A stretch of DNA of 64,000 bases, from assembly GCA_024734495.1 (NCBI GenBank), contig JALMQS010000820.1, forward strand, positions 1 to 64,000. The letters are read 5' to 3'. Below are positions 13,701 through 21,704 of the stretch, in pieces. A program made the translations under genes and the position numbers. The stretch comes from Forficula auricularia. Its lineage: Eukaryota > Arthropoda > Insecta > Dermaptera > Forficulidae. The notes beneath the pieces were generated by a model. The model did no database searches and had not been told where the DNA came from. It saw only the letters and a program-made list of their open reading frames with translations. Within the stretch, counting starts at the first letter, position 1. Each line of letters opens with the position of its first letter.

Positions 13701-15042
13701 AAAAAGTTTTAATTGAAAAGTTTTTGTTTTGCCGAGAAGTAGCAGAGTTGTTGATTCACAAAGAGAAACAAAGAGGTTGTCCTCTGCTTGATGCAAATAA
13801 ACATACACACATATATATATCGAGATGATATATCTGTATATATATTATTTATTTGTTTGAGACTATAGTTTCGAAGACTTGGTCTTCATCATCAGTCTTT
13901 CTTCAATTATAAATGTTTTTCATGGAGTCAATATCATATGGATATTGAAAACTTGGTGTTCCTTCCTCACTGCTGGCTAGGAACTAATAAACTCTCGATA
14001 TATCATCTCGATATATATATGTGTGTATGTTTATTTGCATCAAGCGAGGACAACCTCTTTGTTTCTCTTTGTGAAACAAAAAGTTCTTAATAAACGTTTA
14101 AAAGCTGTTACGACAATGGCTGAAGCGAAAAAACGTCAAAAAAAGTACTAAAGTTAATCCACTTTTTAGGTTAACTATATACGTTGTTGCCAGCTTGTTT
14201 TTAGTGTAAATTTTTATTTATTCATTATTATCTCAGAAACTGTGTTGTAATTATTAATTAAAATTTTCTTAAAAAATGTATTAGTTATTGTTTAATGTTG
14301 GTTTAGTTTTTTATAACAATGGTTAAGAAGAGTTTCTTAATTATAATTAAATACCTATGTATGTAAACTTTCCGGTATCCCGAATAGTACAATGTTTAAG
14401 AGTCTGAAAAACTCGATCTTTGGAATTTAATATCACTATATTGTTCATAAATTTTGTTTTCCCACTAATCGATGCAGAAGTATTTAAATAAAAATTTCAC
14501 TAAATTTCAAAAAAATACTAAGAAAACCCATATGGTGAAACAACTACCTTAAGTCGATTGTAAATATTTATTTTGTACAGACGCCTTCTTTATGGTTAAC
14601 AGCCTGCTCTCCTTTGAAATCGTGGTTAATTTTTAATGAAATTTAAAACAATTTTTTAATAAACTTTAATTTCCTTTCAGATGGTGATTTAACAAGAAAT
14701 CAACAAGAAGAAAAAATGAAAGCTCAACTCAAACGGAAAGCTTTAAGTAATTGTTTGCTACAAGAATTAAAGGAGGAATATCTTGATTCGCCAGTTGAAA
14801 TCTCCGAACATGCTGGAACTTCAGCTGAAGCTCTTCATCAAGAAAAACTGGTTAAAGAACGTGAAGAATATGAAGAAAGTTATTTAACACGATTGCCCAC
14901 TTCAAAGGCAGATCGTCGACAATCTAGAAAATTAACAACGATTGGACAATTAGGAGATGAAATTACTACATTTAAAATGAAAAAAACTCCTAAAAAAGCT
15001 AAGCGTTTGAATAATAAAACTAAAAAGAAGAAATTCCATTAA
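4720..15042 (+). CDS. NGDN: Neuroguidin (Sas10/Utp3/Lcp5 family), six exons
   Basis: The exons 4720-4728, 4816-4989, 8827-8941, 10853-11004, 11990-12083 and 14681-15042 join in frame into 906 nt, 301 residues; human NGDN is about 315. All introns are GT-AG. Residues about 20-103 form the helical Sas10/Utp3/C1D domain (FRQMNTNVNQVNQLVDNM, then LEVKYHMLLSYLINL). Residues 151-161 are an acidic run. Residues 170-181 hold the family signature YVPPKLAPLHY, and the C-terminus is lysine-rich (KKTPKKAKRLNNKTKKKK), typical of nucleolar proteins. In other species this family acts in the small-subunit processome in 18S rRNA maturation; vertebrate neuroguidin also binds eIF4E and CPEB. The start codon is the only ATG in frame with a good donor and agrees with family N-termini. 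No frameshift or stop is seen, so the gene is probably functional although its introns are full of transposons. Confidence 0.93.
4816..4989 (+). CDS. NGDN: NGDN coding exon 2
   Basis: Encodes residues 4-61, the first half of the Sas10/Utp3 domain. Acceptor TTTTTCTAG at 4815. Donor GTTCCA at 4990 is the weakest in the gene but is fixed by frame and by homology on both sides. Phase 0 at both ends. Confidence 0.9.
5205..5444. mobile_element. Tailed foldback element (intron 2 of NGDN)
   Basis: A foldback of ATTAATATATCAAAGAATAA arms with a tail on the right side matching 2864-2990 in reverse. Flanks ATTGATAGATTAG (5192-5204) and ATTGATAAAATAG (5445-5457) agree at 11 of 13 bases and look like a target duplication. 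The inner arm is partly triplicated. Confidence 0.6.
5507..6610. mobile_element. Large inverted repeat enclosing another foldback
   Basis: Arms of about 310 bp (5507-5822 and 6288-6610) are inverted copies, including AAAATATTTGTATCTT and GCAAAGTGATAATTAAGTC. The younger element 5826-6125 sits inside the left part. No ORF of substance. Confidence 0.7.
5826..6125. mobile_element. Near-perfect palindromic tailed foldback
   Basis: Two arms of about 130 bp meet at CAATATATATATTG (5947-5960) with no loop. The right side has an unpaired tail, ATGTTTCACCTTGCACCAACACC, shared with the elements at 8451, 23981 and 41650. Flanks TAATACTCTTG at 5815-5825 and 6126-6136 are an exact 11-bp duplication. Confidence 0.8.
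7020..7082. repeat. Truncated copy of a foldback arm
   Basis: CAAAGAGGTTGTCCTCTGCTTGATGTAAATAAACATA matches the arms of the elements at 13709 and 51151, followed by a TA repeat. Only one arm is present. Confidence 0.6.
7086..7303. mobile_element. MITE with 36-bp terminal inverted repeats
   Basis: TGAGCCGTTTATTTTGAAAG at the left is repeated in reverse at 7283-7303, with AAGTGGCATAAGTCC just inside. 218 bp in total, no ORF. TA-rich flanks suggest a TA target, but the boundary is not sharp. Confidence 0.7.
7313..7440 (+). repeat. Single end of the ATATCGTCGCC MITE family
   Basis: ATATCGTCGCCTTAGAGTGT and the following bases match the left end of the element at 21755-22006. The opposite end is not found here. 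Confidence 0.6.
7455..7606. mobile_element. Small element with imperfect inverted ends
   Basis: TAAGGTACGTTTTCCTCGG at the left and the reverse complement of TCCAGGAAAACATACCTTTA at the right form imperfect terminal repeats. A second internal copy (CGAGGAATACGTACCTTA, 7498-7515) can pair with the left end. Confidence 0.45.
7634..8148. mobile_element. Tailed foldback element with hammerhead-like motif
   Basis: Arms 7668-7712 and 8110-8146 (TTTGAAAGTTTATAATAGGA) are inverted copies; the left arm carries an extra tail (CATTTCCGTCCATAATTTG). Flanks ATAATATTTTAT (7622-7633) and ATAATATTTTTT (8149-8160) differ at one base. A minus-strand motif at 7740-7766 reads CTGAAGA...CGAAA with an AGCC/GGCT stem I. 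The same tail starts at the very end of the window (63945). Confidence 0.6.
8451..8703. mobile_element. Tailed foldback element with hammerhead-like loop
   Basis: Arms of about 60 bp (GAAAGACTTAAAAAACTTTT against its complement) flank a loop. The right tail ends in AACCAACACCACACTCTTAG, the tail type of the 5826, 23981 and 41650 elements. Flanks AGAAAACAAATT (8439-8450) and AGAAAACAAGTT (8704-8715) differ at one base. On the minus strand 8551-8527 reads TTGAAGA, a GGGTT/AACCC hairpin, then GAAA: a hammerhead core with the first C changed to T. Confidence 0.7.
8827..8941 (+). CDS. NGDN: NGDN coding exon 3
   Basis: Encodes residues 62-99 (GLNFLEVKYHMLLSYLINL...), the conserved core of the domain. 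Acceptor TTTTTTCAG at 8826, donor GTAAAT at 8942. Ends one base into codon 100. Confidence 0.93.
8965..9190 (+). mobile_element. Left end of a hAT element
   Basis: TTAGTGTTTCTTAAACTCTAG resembles the CAGTGNTTCTTAAACT ends of hAT elements whose interior has GGTCGCGACC. The following 200 bp match, in reverse, the element at 38061-38618. No matching right end seen nearby. Confidence 0.6.
9418..9681 (+). pseudogene. Fragment of a repetitive uncharacterised insect protein
   Basis: The frame contains LPFHRKLRLMKSFVKALDKHGEGFGYLRNK. From memory this resembles the LPPLHIKLGLMK..VKALDK.GE.F.YL segment of long uncharacterised proteins that are highly repeated in insect genomes and probably transposon-borne. 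Expected downstream parts are missing, and the frame runs into an AT-rich end. A stretch just downstream recurs in reverse at 34090-34190, confirming it is repeated. Function unknown. Confidence 0.45.
9690..10520. repeat. Tandem array of about 134-bp units
   Basis: Units contain GACGTTTCGATTATTATTGG, GCTGAAGACATGGAGGAATC and CTTATTGCATTCCATTTT, with about four to five decayed copies. A Helitron end is inserted at 9922-10113. The same array occurs in reverse orientation at 33630-34190. Confidence 0.75.
9922..10113 (-). mobile_element. 5' end fragment of a Helitron, copy H3
   Basis: On the minus strand the element starts TCTATATATATAAAATTAAG at 10113, after an A, and matches H1 (4063-4289) up to about 9922. 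The 3' half, with the hairpin and CTAG, is absent. Confidence 0.75.
10598..10632 (+). ncRNA. Decayed hammerhead-ribozyme-like motif
   Basis: CTGATAA (consensus CTGANGA) is followed by a GGCAA...TTGCC stem II and then GAAA. Flanking ATTATA and TATAAT could form stem I. The invariant G is changed to A, so it is probably inactive. Confidence 0.4.
10853..11004 (+). CDS. NGDN: NGDN coding exon 4
   Basis: Encodes the end of the Sas10/Utp3 domain (LEKIRPINHKLKYQIDKLVK) and a linker up to residue 150. Acceptor is a long T run plus AG at 10852; donor GTAATT at 11005. A foldback repeat begins about 20 bp past this donor. Confidence 0.93.
11027..11272. mobile_element. Foldback element just past the NGDN exon 4 donor
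   Basis: Arms 11027-11096 and 11213-11272 are inverted copies (AAGAGAGAAAGAATTTAATT). The loop holds, on the minus strand, GGTTCAACTCC inside a CAGG/CCTG stem, which resembles a tRNA T-arm and B box. The rest of a tRNA is not convincing. Confidence 0.65.
11273..11989. other. Rest of NGDN intron 4, nothing recognised
   Basis: AT-rich intronic sequence without a repeat I could match elsewhere in the window. Confidence 0.4.
11990..12083 (+). CDS. NGDN: NGDN coding exon 5
   Basis: Encodes the acidic run and the YVPPKLAPLHY signature (residues 151-181). Acceptor TATTTTAAG at 11989, donor GTATAT at 12084. Ends one base into codon 182. Confidence 0.92.
12467..13022 (-). pseudogene. Reverse transcriptase fragment of a non-LTR retrotransposon
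   Basis: Read on the minus strand it gives GVPQGSIICTTLFLIY, then NDLIDQTSNPTYCYADDSTL with the catalytic YADD motif, a FNANKTQCCLISRR segment, and LGVSVASDLSWNEHI through IRPCLEYGSLL, the usual order of LINE reverse-transcriptase motifs after the palm. A 2-bp deletion in an AT repeat near 12900 breaks the frame between the QG..L and YADD motifs. The 5' portion (endonuclease, fingers) and the C-terminus are absent. A dead insertion in NGDN intron 5, antisense to the gene. Confidence 0.85.
13709..14073. mobile_element. Tailed foldback element carrying a hammerhead motif
   Basis: Arms of about 110 bp contain CAAAGAGGTTGTCCTCTGCT; the left arm is longer by a tail (TTTTGCCGAGAAGTAGCAG). Flanks are an exact 12-bp duplication, AAACAAAAAGTT (13697-13708 and 14074-14085). 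Copy B of the host transposon shows the single uninterrupted site at about 54640-54660. The loop holds a hammerhead core on the minus strand. Confidence 0.85.
13861..13895 (-). ncRNA. Hammerhead ribozyme candidate
   Basis: On the minus strand: CTGATGA, then a 6-bp stem II (GAAGAC/GTCTTC, loop CAA), GAAAC, loop TATA and GTC. All invariant core bases (CTGANGA, GAAA, NUH site) are present; helix III is only 2 bp (AC/GT). Stem I is short in the monomer, as in minimal or dimeric hammerheads. Activity is inferred, not shown. Confidence 0.65.
14681..15042 (+). CDS. NGDN: NGDN coding exon 6 (last)
   Basis: Encodes residues 182-301. After the Tyr-Asp junction come the KRKALSNCLLQELKEEYLDSP segment and the basic C-terminus. 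Acceptor TTCCTTTCAG at 14680, stop TAA at 15040-15042. Confidence 0.95.
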
Positions 15043-15063
15043 TAAATACTTTTTATTAATAAA
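15041..15063 (+). terminator. NGDN: NGDN polyadenylation signals
   Basis: AATAAA at 15041-15046 overlaps the stop codon and a second lies at 15058-15063, followed by more AATAAAATAA. The 3' UTR is probably very short. Confidence 0.6.
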
Positions 15064-16017
15064 ACATTGATTGATTGCCTGAAGTGAATAATAAAATAAT
15101 TTTTCAATAAGATTTATTTTTATAGAACTACAAAACAGATATATTGCTTTAAATGCTGAAATCTCTAAAGGTGCACGAATTTTTTTACCATATACATAAT
15201 ATAATATAATAGAACAAATAATGATTGTTTTTTGTTAAAATATTGTGAGATTATTATTAATGATTGACAAGAAGAAGGTGAAGAAGTTAATAAATGAATA
15301 ATGAACAAGTTACAAGATATATGATTTAATTAAAAATATATTTAAGAAAATTAAAAGTTACTTGTTTTGAATAATCATCATGTTTTAGATATGGGTAAAC
15401 TATAGAGTGATAATAAAACATATTTTTAATAATTCTAGCAAGATTGATTATTCGAACTAATAAGCTTATTTTTTTTTGTATAGTTTTAATTATTTTATAT
15501 TTTAATATTTTATAATAAGTACGATTATAATTAATCAAGAAATAAATACATTTCTTTTGCTTTTTAATTAATTTTTCTATACAATTAAAAGTCCTAAAAT
15601 TCGTTCTTTACGAGTATTAGGTCCGTACGATGAACTAGGAATTTCGGGTTGAACCACTCATTGTGAAATTAATAAAAAAAAAAAAAAAAAAAAAATTAAA
15701 ATTTTTGTTTTGATTTTTGGGCAAATTATTATTTTCCGCTGATGAATAAGTGCCCACGTAATATACGGATTATATTGTATTATCTTTATATTGTATTATT
15801 TTATTTTATTATAAATATTTAAAATTATTTTATTATTTTAACTTTTGTAAATTATTTAAGTTTTTATTTTGTTTTTGTCTTAATAAAATTTTGATAAATA
15901 TCCCAGCGAATAAATGTTTTATTTTTTCATTTAATTGAAAATTAATTTTATTAGGCGGCCCTTAATTTGAAAATTTTTAAATATTTTCCAAAATGTTTTG
16001 ATGTCTAATTTATATAA
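15064..16017. other. AT-rich intergenic DNA
   Basis: Simple AT-rich sequence with A runs (15670-15694). No gene or recognisable repeat. Confidence 0.45.
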
Positions 16018-16300
16018 GGTAAGTGCGCGCATGGGGCAAGTGCGAGTTTGACCTCCAGGACTATTAATATTAATCATATAAAATTGTTGCGAAACTTTGC
16101 ATTTGTGGGAAATTTTCTTGTGAGAGCTATGTAATTGGTTTATACCCCTGAGCAAATAATCAAAAACAGCAGTAATAAACGTGGCCTACTAAAATTGACG
16201 CCATCACACTAACTTACTCTTATATTTTATTTATTTATTTAGGTTCATTAATACAATTTTACTTACAATAATATGTAATAGACTATGTAATTACTAGAGA

Positions 16301-16446
16301 AAATCTTGGGAGAGAAATAATAGTAGACATGGAGGTGATAACTAGTGGTGATTCGGACCATATGCCACTAGTGACAACAATTAAGAGAAACATAGATATA
16401 GAGGAAAAGGAGAAGGAAGATGCGGAAATATTTATAACAAAAGAAT
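16301..16446 (+). pseudogene. LINE endonuclease fragment
   Basis: One frame reads REIIVDMEVITSGDSDHMPL. SDHMPL is the C-terminal catalytic motif of the apurinic-type endonuclease of LINEs. The frame stops soon after, within a purine-rich stretch (16380-16640) that looks like decayed LINE linker. Confidence 0.5.
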
Positions 16447-16658
16447 AAGAGAGGAAGAAAGAACAGAAAGGAGAAGAGAGAACAGAGAAGCTGTGGTAGA
16501 ACCGTTAAAGGAGGGAAGGATGGAGAAGGATGTAATAAGGCGGATGAAGGATGAAGACGCGCTAGAAAAGAGAAGAAGGGGCCAGGGGACCAAGAGCTAC
16601 ATCGATCAATGAAGATGAGGAAGAGGAAAATTGAAACACATAGTTGAATTTAACAATA

Positions 16659-17166
16659 TAGTGGTACCTTGAGATACGAATGTTTTGAGATACAACATGA
16701 AATTTTCTAAAATTTATACCTCGACATACAACGAAAAATTTGAGATACGAATTTGCGATGTGCCTTATTTGATGATAGGTGTCTCACATTCTTTCGTAAC
16801 ATTTTAAAAAGAAGGCAGAAACAGACCTCTCTTGATCGTTACCTTATGAAGGTCTCACGCAGTGAAAGTCAGGAAAGTGAGGCCAAAAAGGCCTGACGTT
16901 AAAGTGATGATTAATAAACATTGTGTGTTATTAATATATTAATAAACAAATTAATAAACATTATGTGTATTATTACTCGTTTATCTATATACAAATTGTG
17001 TATATTATGTGTAATTTAACTGTGTTTTGGGTTAGTTTCATATCGCTAGAACGCATTAATATATATTACATTATTTTAAATGGGAAAAATTGCTTTGAGA
17101 TACGATTTTTTTGACATACGACGATGATCACAGAACGAATCAAATTCGTATCTCAAGGTACCACTG
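16659..17166. mobile_element. pogo/Tigger-type element remnant
   Basis: The left end TAGTGGTACCTTGAGATACG and right end CGTATCTCAAGGTACCACTG are inverted repeats flanked by TA on each side. CAGTGGTACCTTGAGATACGA is the usual end of the pogo/Tigger branch. Inside, TDLSLDRYLMK followed by SRSESQESEAKK resembles the transposase C-terminus. At 508 bp it is an internally deleted copy. Confidence 0.75.
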
Positions 17167-18109
17167 TATGTATAAAATCAATAAATGTAATCAACAAATT
17201 ACCTTTTTTCAATGTTTTAAAAGAAAGTACCGAAGCCCCATTCCGGCATGTACTATAAATTGGAACCAAAAATTATTATTGTAATTTGATAGGTATTTTT
17301 TATTTTTAATTATTTTCTCAATCAGTTGTATTTATTATGAAATTTTGATTTACTATCTCTTGTTTTGAAATTAGTGAGTCTCCACCTTTATAAGTCTAAA
17401 ACTCTTTCTGCTGGAATTTGAGAGGTAGGGCTCGCACTTGTCCCGGAATTTTCTGTCTGTGGGCTAAGTGCATGTTCGAGCTGGGACAAGTGCGCCTCCC
17501 CTTCAAAGCTGGTATTTTCTTCAGACAGCTCGGATTCTAGTGTTGATGTTTCATTTGGAGAAATTGTCTGATATGAATCTGATGAAAATTAGAAGGTAGA
17601 ACACAATTAGCCGCCTTTGGAGATGGCCAGACAGAGTGCTGGAAAACCAATGGGAATCAGTGGTTTCCCACATTATTCAACCAAAAAAGACCAGCAAAAC
17701 TAGGAACGTGCATTCAGTGCCCGAATTGAACTTCCTCTGGAATTAAAAACGGCTACTCCGAATCCACCAACTAATGTTTTTATGTATGCCTAATACTTTG
17801 AATACAATAAAAATAAAGATTATAATTAATTATTATTACAGAAAATAAAAATAAAGAAATAATCATTTTTAATTTCCTTGGTTGGCCAAACAATAGTGCA
17901 AATCATATGGCCAGCTACTGTCTTTTACCAAGTTAATTTTAAGCCTATCTATGATTCAAATTTAAAAATTTGTTGAGAATATTTTCCAGAATGCTACGCT
18001 TATTCTATCCATACACCCCACCCGTAAAAACAAAATAGTATAATGAGGAACTGAGACAAACTCGCACTTTGTCGGGAAAGTGCGCGTCCTGTACACTAGG
18101 GTGGCCCAT

Positions 18110-18765
18110 ATTCTTCTTCAACGTCGTAATTCTCTTTACAGAGGAGTTGTGACCCTCATATCTTCCTATTCTAAGAGCTCTAATCTTCCCAATTGCAGCC
18201 ACCAGCTTGGTCTGTTTCTGGCCATTGCCGTTGCAGCCTGGAGCGTAATACCAAGTTGGGATTTTATTTGATCCGCCCATCTTGCTGATGATCTGCCTCT
18301 TCTTCTTTTGCCTTCCACCTTGCCCTGCACGATGATCCCTTCCAAGTCTGTATCTGAGCGGGTGAGGTGGCCGAAAATACTTCATCACTCTCTCGAGTAC
18401 CATCACAGAGAGACACCGATCCGCGTGGACTTCCTCTATAATTGACTTATTAGTTCCGGTGAGTCGTCCACGGACTCTCAACATTCTCCTCCAACACCAC
18501 ATTTCGAGCATCAATCCGATCGCAGTTCTTCTTTAGGGTCCATGTTTCGGATGCATAAAGTGCGACAGGGAAAACGAGTCTTGACAATAATGACTTTTGT
18601 ATTAGTTGTTATGTTTTTGTCCTGTCAGATCTTGGTCAGTCTAACCATTGCCAATCTCGAGTTGTAGTTGTCGGTTAATGTCTCCATCAGATCCTCCTTC
18701 GTTGATAATCATGGATCCCAAGTATACGAAGTAGTCGACCACCTCATAACTAGCAAGTTGTTTAA
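18110..18765 (-). pseudogene. RTE-type LINE reverse transcriptase C-terminus
   Basis: On the minus strand: DYFVYLGSMI..GGS, then LEMWCWRRMLRVRGRLTGTN, SIIEEVHADR, VMKYFRPPH and a weak terminal part. The YLGS, EMWCWRRMLRV and YFGH-like motifs in this order are characteristic of the C-terminal region of RTE-class LINEs. Several stops and frameshifts interrupt it (for example near 18660 and 18580). The catalytic domain is absent. Confidence 0.75.
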
Positions 18766-19079
18766 TGTCCGGTCCATATTAAATAGTCAAAATTTCAAAA
18801 CTAGTTTACGTATCTGGGCACCTCCTTTTTTTTTTACTAGTAATAAAACAAGTATTCTGTCAAAGTTTGAAGATAATATTCTAATTGGAAGATAGTGCTC
18901 AAAGACATGTAATATTAAGATAAATTTGAAAAATCGGGAATTTTGAGGGTTGTTTTAAATTAAGTACAACTAGCTGAGAAGTAATAAATTAGTTTATTTC
19001 ATAGTATAATATTGAGGAATAATACAAAAATCTTATAGGAATGTAGTGAGTGGGTAAATAAACATGGTTTAATCCTTTG

Positions 19080-19560
19080 AAGTTGACTCCAAACTTTCAA
19101 TAACTGCTTGTTTTGTCGTTTTGGTCGGAACCACTTTCTGTGCCTTCAACCACTTGCAGGAGCAACTGTTTCTCTTCTTATTTGTTAGAAGCTTATTAAA
19201 ACTCTTCAAACAGTTTGACACCATGCTCAGCTATATCATTAACAGCTTTCAGGGTTTTTGTTTACAACTAATGTAATGTTCATTGCTCTTCCATTCATTT
19301 GGATGTGTGGTCAAAAAAATTGTATTTATTTTAACTATTCAAACAGCTGCAATGATCTTTTATTGTCAAAACGGCTGGGCCAGTTAAAAGTGACGAATCT
19401 CCTCTTACCTTCCGGTCAGTAGGCTCACACTCCATCTTCTTGACATTTTCACCTTTGCCGCATTTGATACTTTCTCTGAGAATAAACTTAAGCCAACTAA
19501 CCCATCTGAAGTACCAAACATGAGATTTTATGGCATTTTTAACCACTTCACTAATTTGAA
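19080..19560 (-). pseudogene. Decayed ORF of a repeated insect protein family
   Basis: The minus strand has an open segment (VKNAIKSHVWYFRWVSWL..., 19331-19546). Further on, LKAVNDIAEHGVKLFEEF and EEKQLLLQVVE recall a segment of repeated uncharacterised insect proteins (AxRGVxLI.xFN...EE.KQxLLQVV). Stops interrupt the second part. The recognition rests on memory of the motif. Confidence 0.35.
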
Positions 19561-19869
19561 AACTAATAACTTAATAATTGGTCATGTCTTTCCATAGAGA
19601 AAGGTCTGCCCAAGCAGCATTTAAACCATAGGGGCTTAAAAACAATATTTTATATTCTGAGCGAATCAAAAAGTCTGAAATAATTCTATGAAATGAGGCT
19701 AGTATGCACTAATGTGAACATTCATAACTAGCTTCATTCTTCATTAGACGTCTGTCAAAATTTCAGTCATTCATGTTTTCCCATTTCCAAATTACAACAG
19801 TGAGAAGCAACTAAGCTCCGTGTTTTTTTAAAAATGAAAAAATCTGAAAATAAAATAAAATGAGAGAGT

Positions 19870-19965
19870 CTTCTGTTTTTTAAATAAAATAATTTTTAAT
19901 TATTTCTAGAGATAAGAATCTGAGTCTGAGAAATAATTAAAAAATTATTTTATTTAAAAACAGAA
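19870..19965. repeat. Hairpin nested in the mariner 5' region
   Basis: Arms 19870-19907 and 19929-19965 (TTTAAATAAAATAATTTTT and its complement) flank a loop of AATCTGAGTCTGAG-like repeats. A small foldback not found intact elsewhere in the window. Confidence 0.55.
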
Positions 19966-20149
19966 TATATATTTTAACCTAAAATAAAAACAATTCTGTT
20001 ACCATCGACAGTGAAATCTTTTATTCAACTAATAGAAAAAATCTGAGTTTCGTGTTCTGATTAAACACTATTATTTACGCTAGAAAACGATAACCGAGAC
20101 CAAAGCCAAGCTATATAAGTACTATTCGGACTCTGCACCGTCAGTAGAA

Positions 20150-21051
20150 GATGATTCAAAAGTGGTTTCTGACTTTCGTTGCGGTCGAACAAGCACACGT
20201 GCTGCTGAACGATCTGGTCGCCAAAAGAAGTCTGAGACCAGAAAACGCCCAAAAAATCCATATTATGTTGAACGGCCCCAAAGTGAAATTGAGGGAGCTA
20301 GCTGAGACCACAAAGATGTCATAAGGCACTGTGTTCAATATCTTACATGATATTTTGGGTATGAAAAAGCTCTGCGCGCGATGGGTGCCGCGTTTGCTCA
20401 CAGTGGAGCAAAAACGAATTCGTGTTACGGCTTCCCAGCAGAATTTGGAAATGTTTACGCGGAATTCAAAGGAGTTTTTGCTCCGATTCATAACCATGGA
20501 TGAAACATGGATTCATTTCTACACACCAGAGTCAAAACAATGGGTTTCTCCGGGTGAAAGTGCTCTGAAGCGTCCCAAAACTCAGCAATGGACCGGAAAG
20601 GTTATGGCCACCATATTATAGGATGCGCGTTGAATAATATCCATCGACTATCTTGAAAAAGGTAAAACCATAACTGGCGAATATTATTCATCGTGTGGAT
20701 CGTTTGAAAATTGAAATCACAGAAAAACGGACGCATTTGAAGAAGAAAAAATCTTCTACCATCACGATAATGCTGCTGATCATTCAACGTTAGTTGCGTA
20801 AGCAAAATTGCACGAAATCGGTTTTTGAACTGGTTCCTCAGCCAGACCTGACCCCCAGCGACTTTTACCTGTTTCCAAACCTGAAGAGATGGGTCACCGG
20901 TAAGCGATTTCAGTCAAATGGGGAAGTCATAGCTGAAACTAAGGCCTATTTTGGAGAGCTTTCGAAAGATTACTTTTCGGACGGGATAAAAAAGTTAGAA
21001 AAACGTTGGACTCGCTGTATTGACTTAAAAAGAATGTATGTTGAAAAATAA
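20150..21051 (+). pseudogene. mariner transposase, inactivated
   Basis: The N-terminal helix-turn-helix part is decayed. The middle reads LGMKKLCARWVPRLLT and MDETWIHFYTPESKQ, the first catalytic Asp region. Then comes HHDNAADHS with the second Asp, and LTPSDFYLFPNLKRW with the third, consistent with the D,D34D triad. A stop at about 20328, another at 20620, TAA near 20800 and a single-base frameshift near 20820 kill the ORF. A functional copy would be about 345 residues. Confidence 0.85.
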
Positions 21052-21704
21052 AATCAAATTTGGCCAAAAAAATGTTTTCTTGTTTCACTTATTCCAGACT
21101 TTTTGATCTGCCTACAAGAGCTCCAAACTTCACAAAGCGTTCTAACTGCGATTTTTCCTTTTGTGTGGTTTTGAAACCGTCTTCCTTACAAACAAGTAGA
21201 TTTTAATGGCGTATAACAGTTTCGCCATCCAACAACAACGTGGTGTACCTTTACCTTTCCGCTTTTTCAACCCTCTTTGTTCTTTCATTTTCTTTGAAAG
21301 AATTCTTTCTTGTTTCTTGTTGTATTTCTTGTCTTCTGATGAAAAGAATCATATTTCTATCCGTCCTCTGATCAAATTCAAAAACTCTCTGTCTTCGTCT
21401 ACTTTGCACATAGTAAGTGCATCACTATTTGAGCTGCTCTTGAAATAGTGTTTCACGTTTCTTTTGGGTATAAAAATTCTTCCTTTTATTTTTTTAACAG
21501 AAACCATTCAGAGTGTAATTTTTCAAGCTTGTAAGTACAATGTTTAAAAGTCTAATCGGGATAGCGGCATTTTGCCACACCTAAAATTAATTCTTCTACA
21601 GTGCTGTGACTTGCATTTCAAACAGATTTTTTCCTGTAGGAATTATTAACTTTTAGTTTGTTTTCGATTTACGCTGTATTACATATTAAATCCACGATTT
21701 CGAA

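Larger units (their letters stand above)
13472..14552. mobile_element. TTAA-ended inverted-repeat transposon, copy A
   Basis: The ends are TTAAGGTAGTTGTTTC (13472) and GAAACAACTACCTTAA (14552). Copy B lies in reverse at 54389-55229. TTAA at both tips may be target or part of the terminal repeat. It carries a short conserved reading frame (HYKGRFIKQKV then NKRLKAVTTMAEAKKRQ) split here by the foldback at 13709-14073. Not recognised as a known transposase; it could be a transposase exon or a captured host exon. Confidence 0.8.
16018..18090. mobile_element. Possible DNA transposon remnant with AAGTGCG repeats
   Basis: CAAGTGCGAGTTTG at 16037-16050 recurs inverted at 18057-18071, and AAGTGCGCG lies outside each. 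Two more copies (TCGCACTTGTC at about 17428, GACAAGTGCGCC at about 17490) lie inside. The layout resembles subterminal transposase-binding sites. Other elements have inserted into it, and no transposase domain is recognised. Confidence 0.4.
19655..21112 (+). mobile_element. mariner element (defective)
   Basis: Inverted ends ATCAAAAAGTCTG (left, 19664) and CAGACTTTTTGAT (right, 21096) with TA at the outer edges enclose a mariner transposase relic. The left side holds a nested hairpin at 19870-19965. Confidence 0.8.

Noticed and set aside
18005..18514. 169-codon ORF as a host gene
   Set aside because: It matches the C-terminal region of RTE-class LINE reverse transcriptase and lacks the catalytic part.
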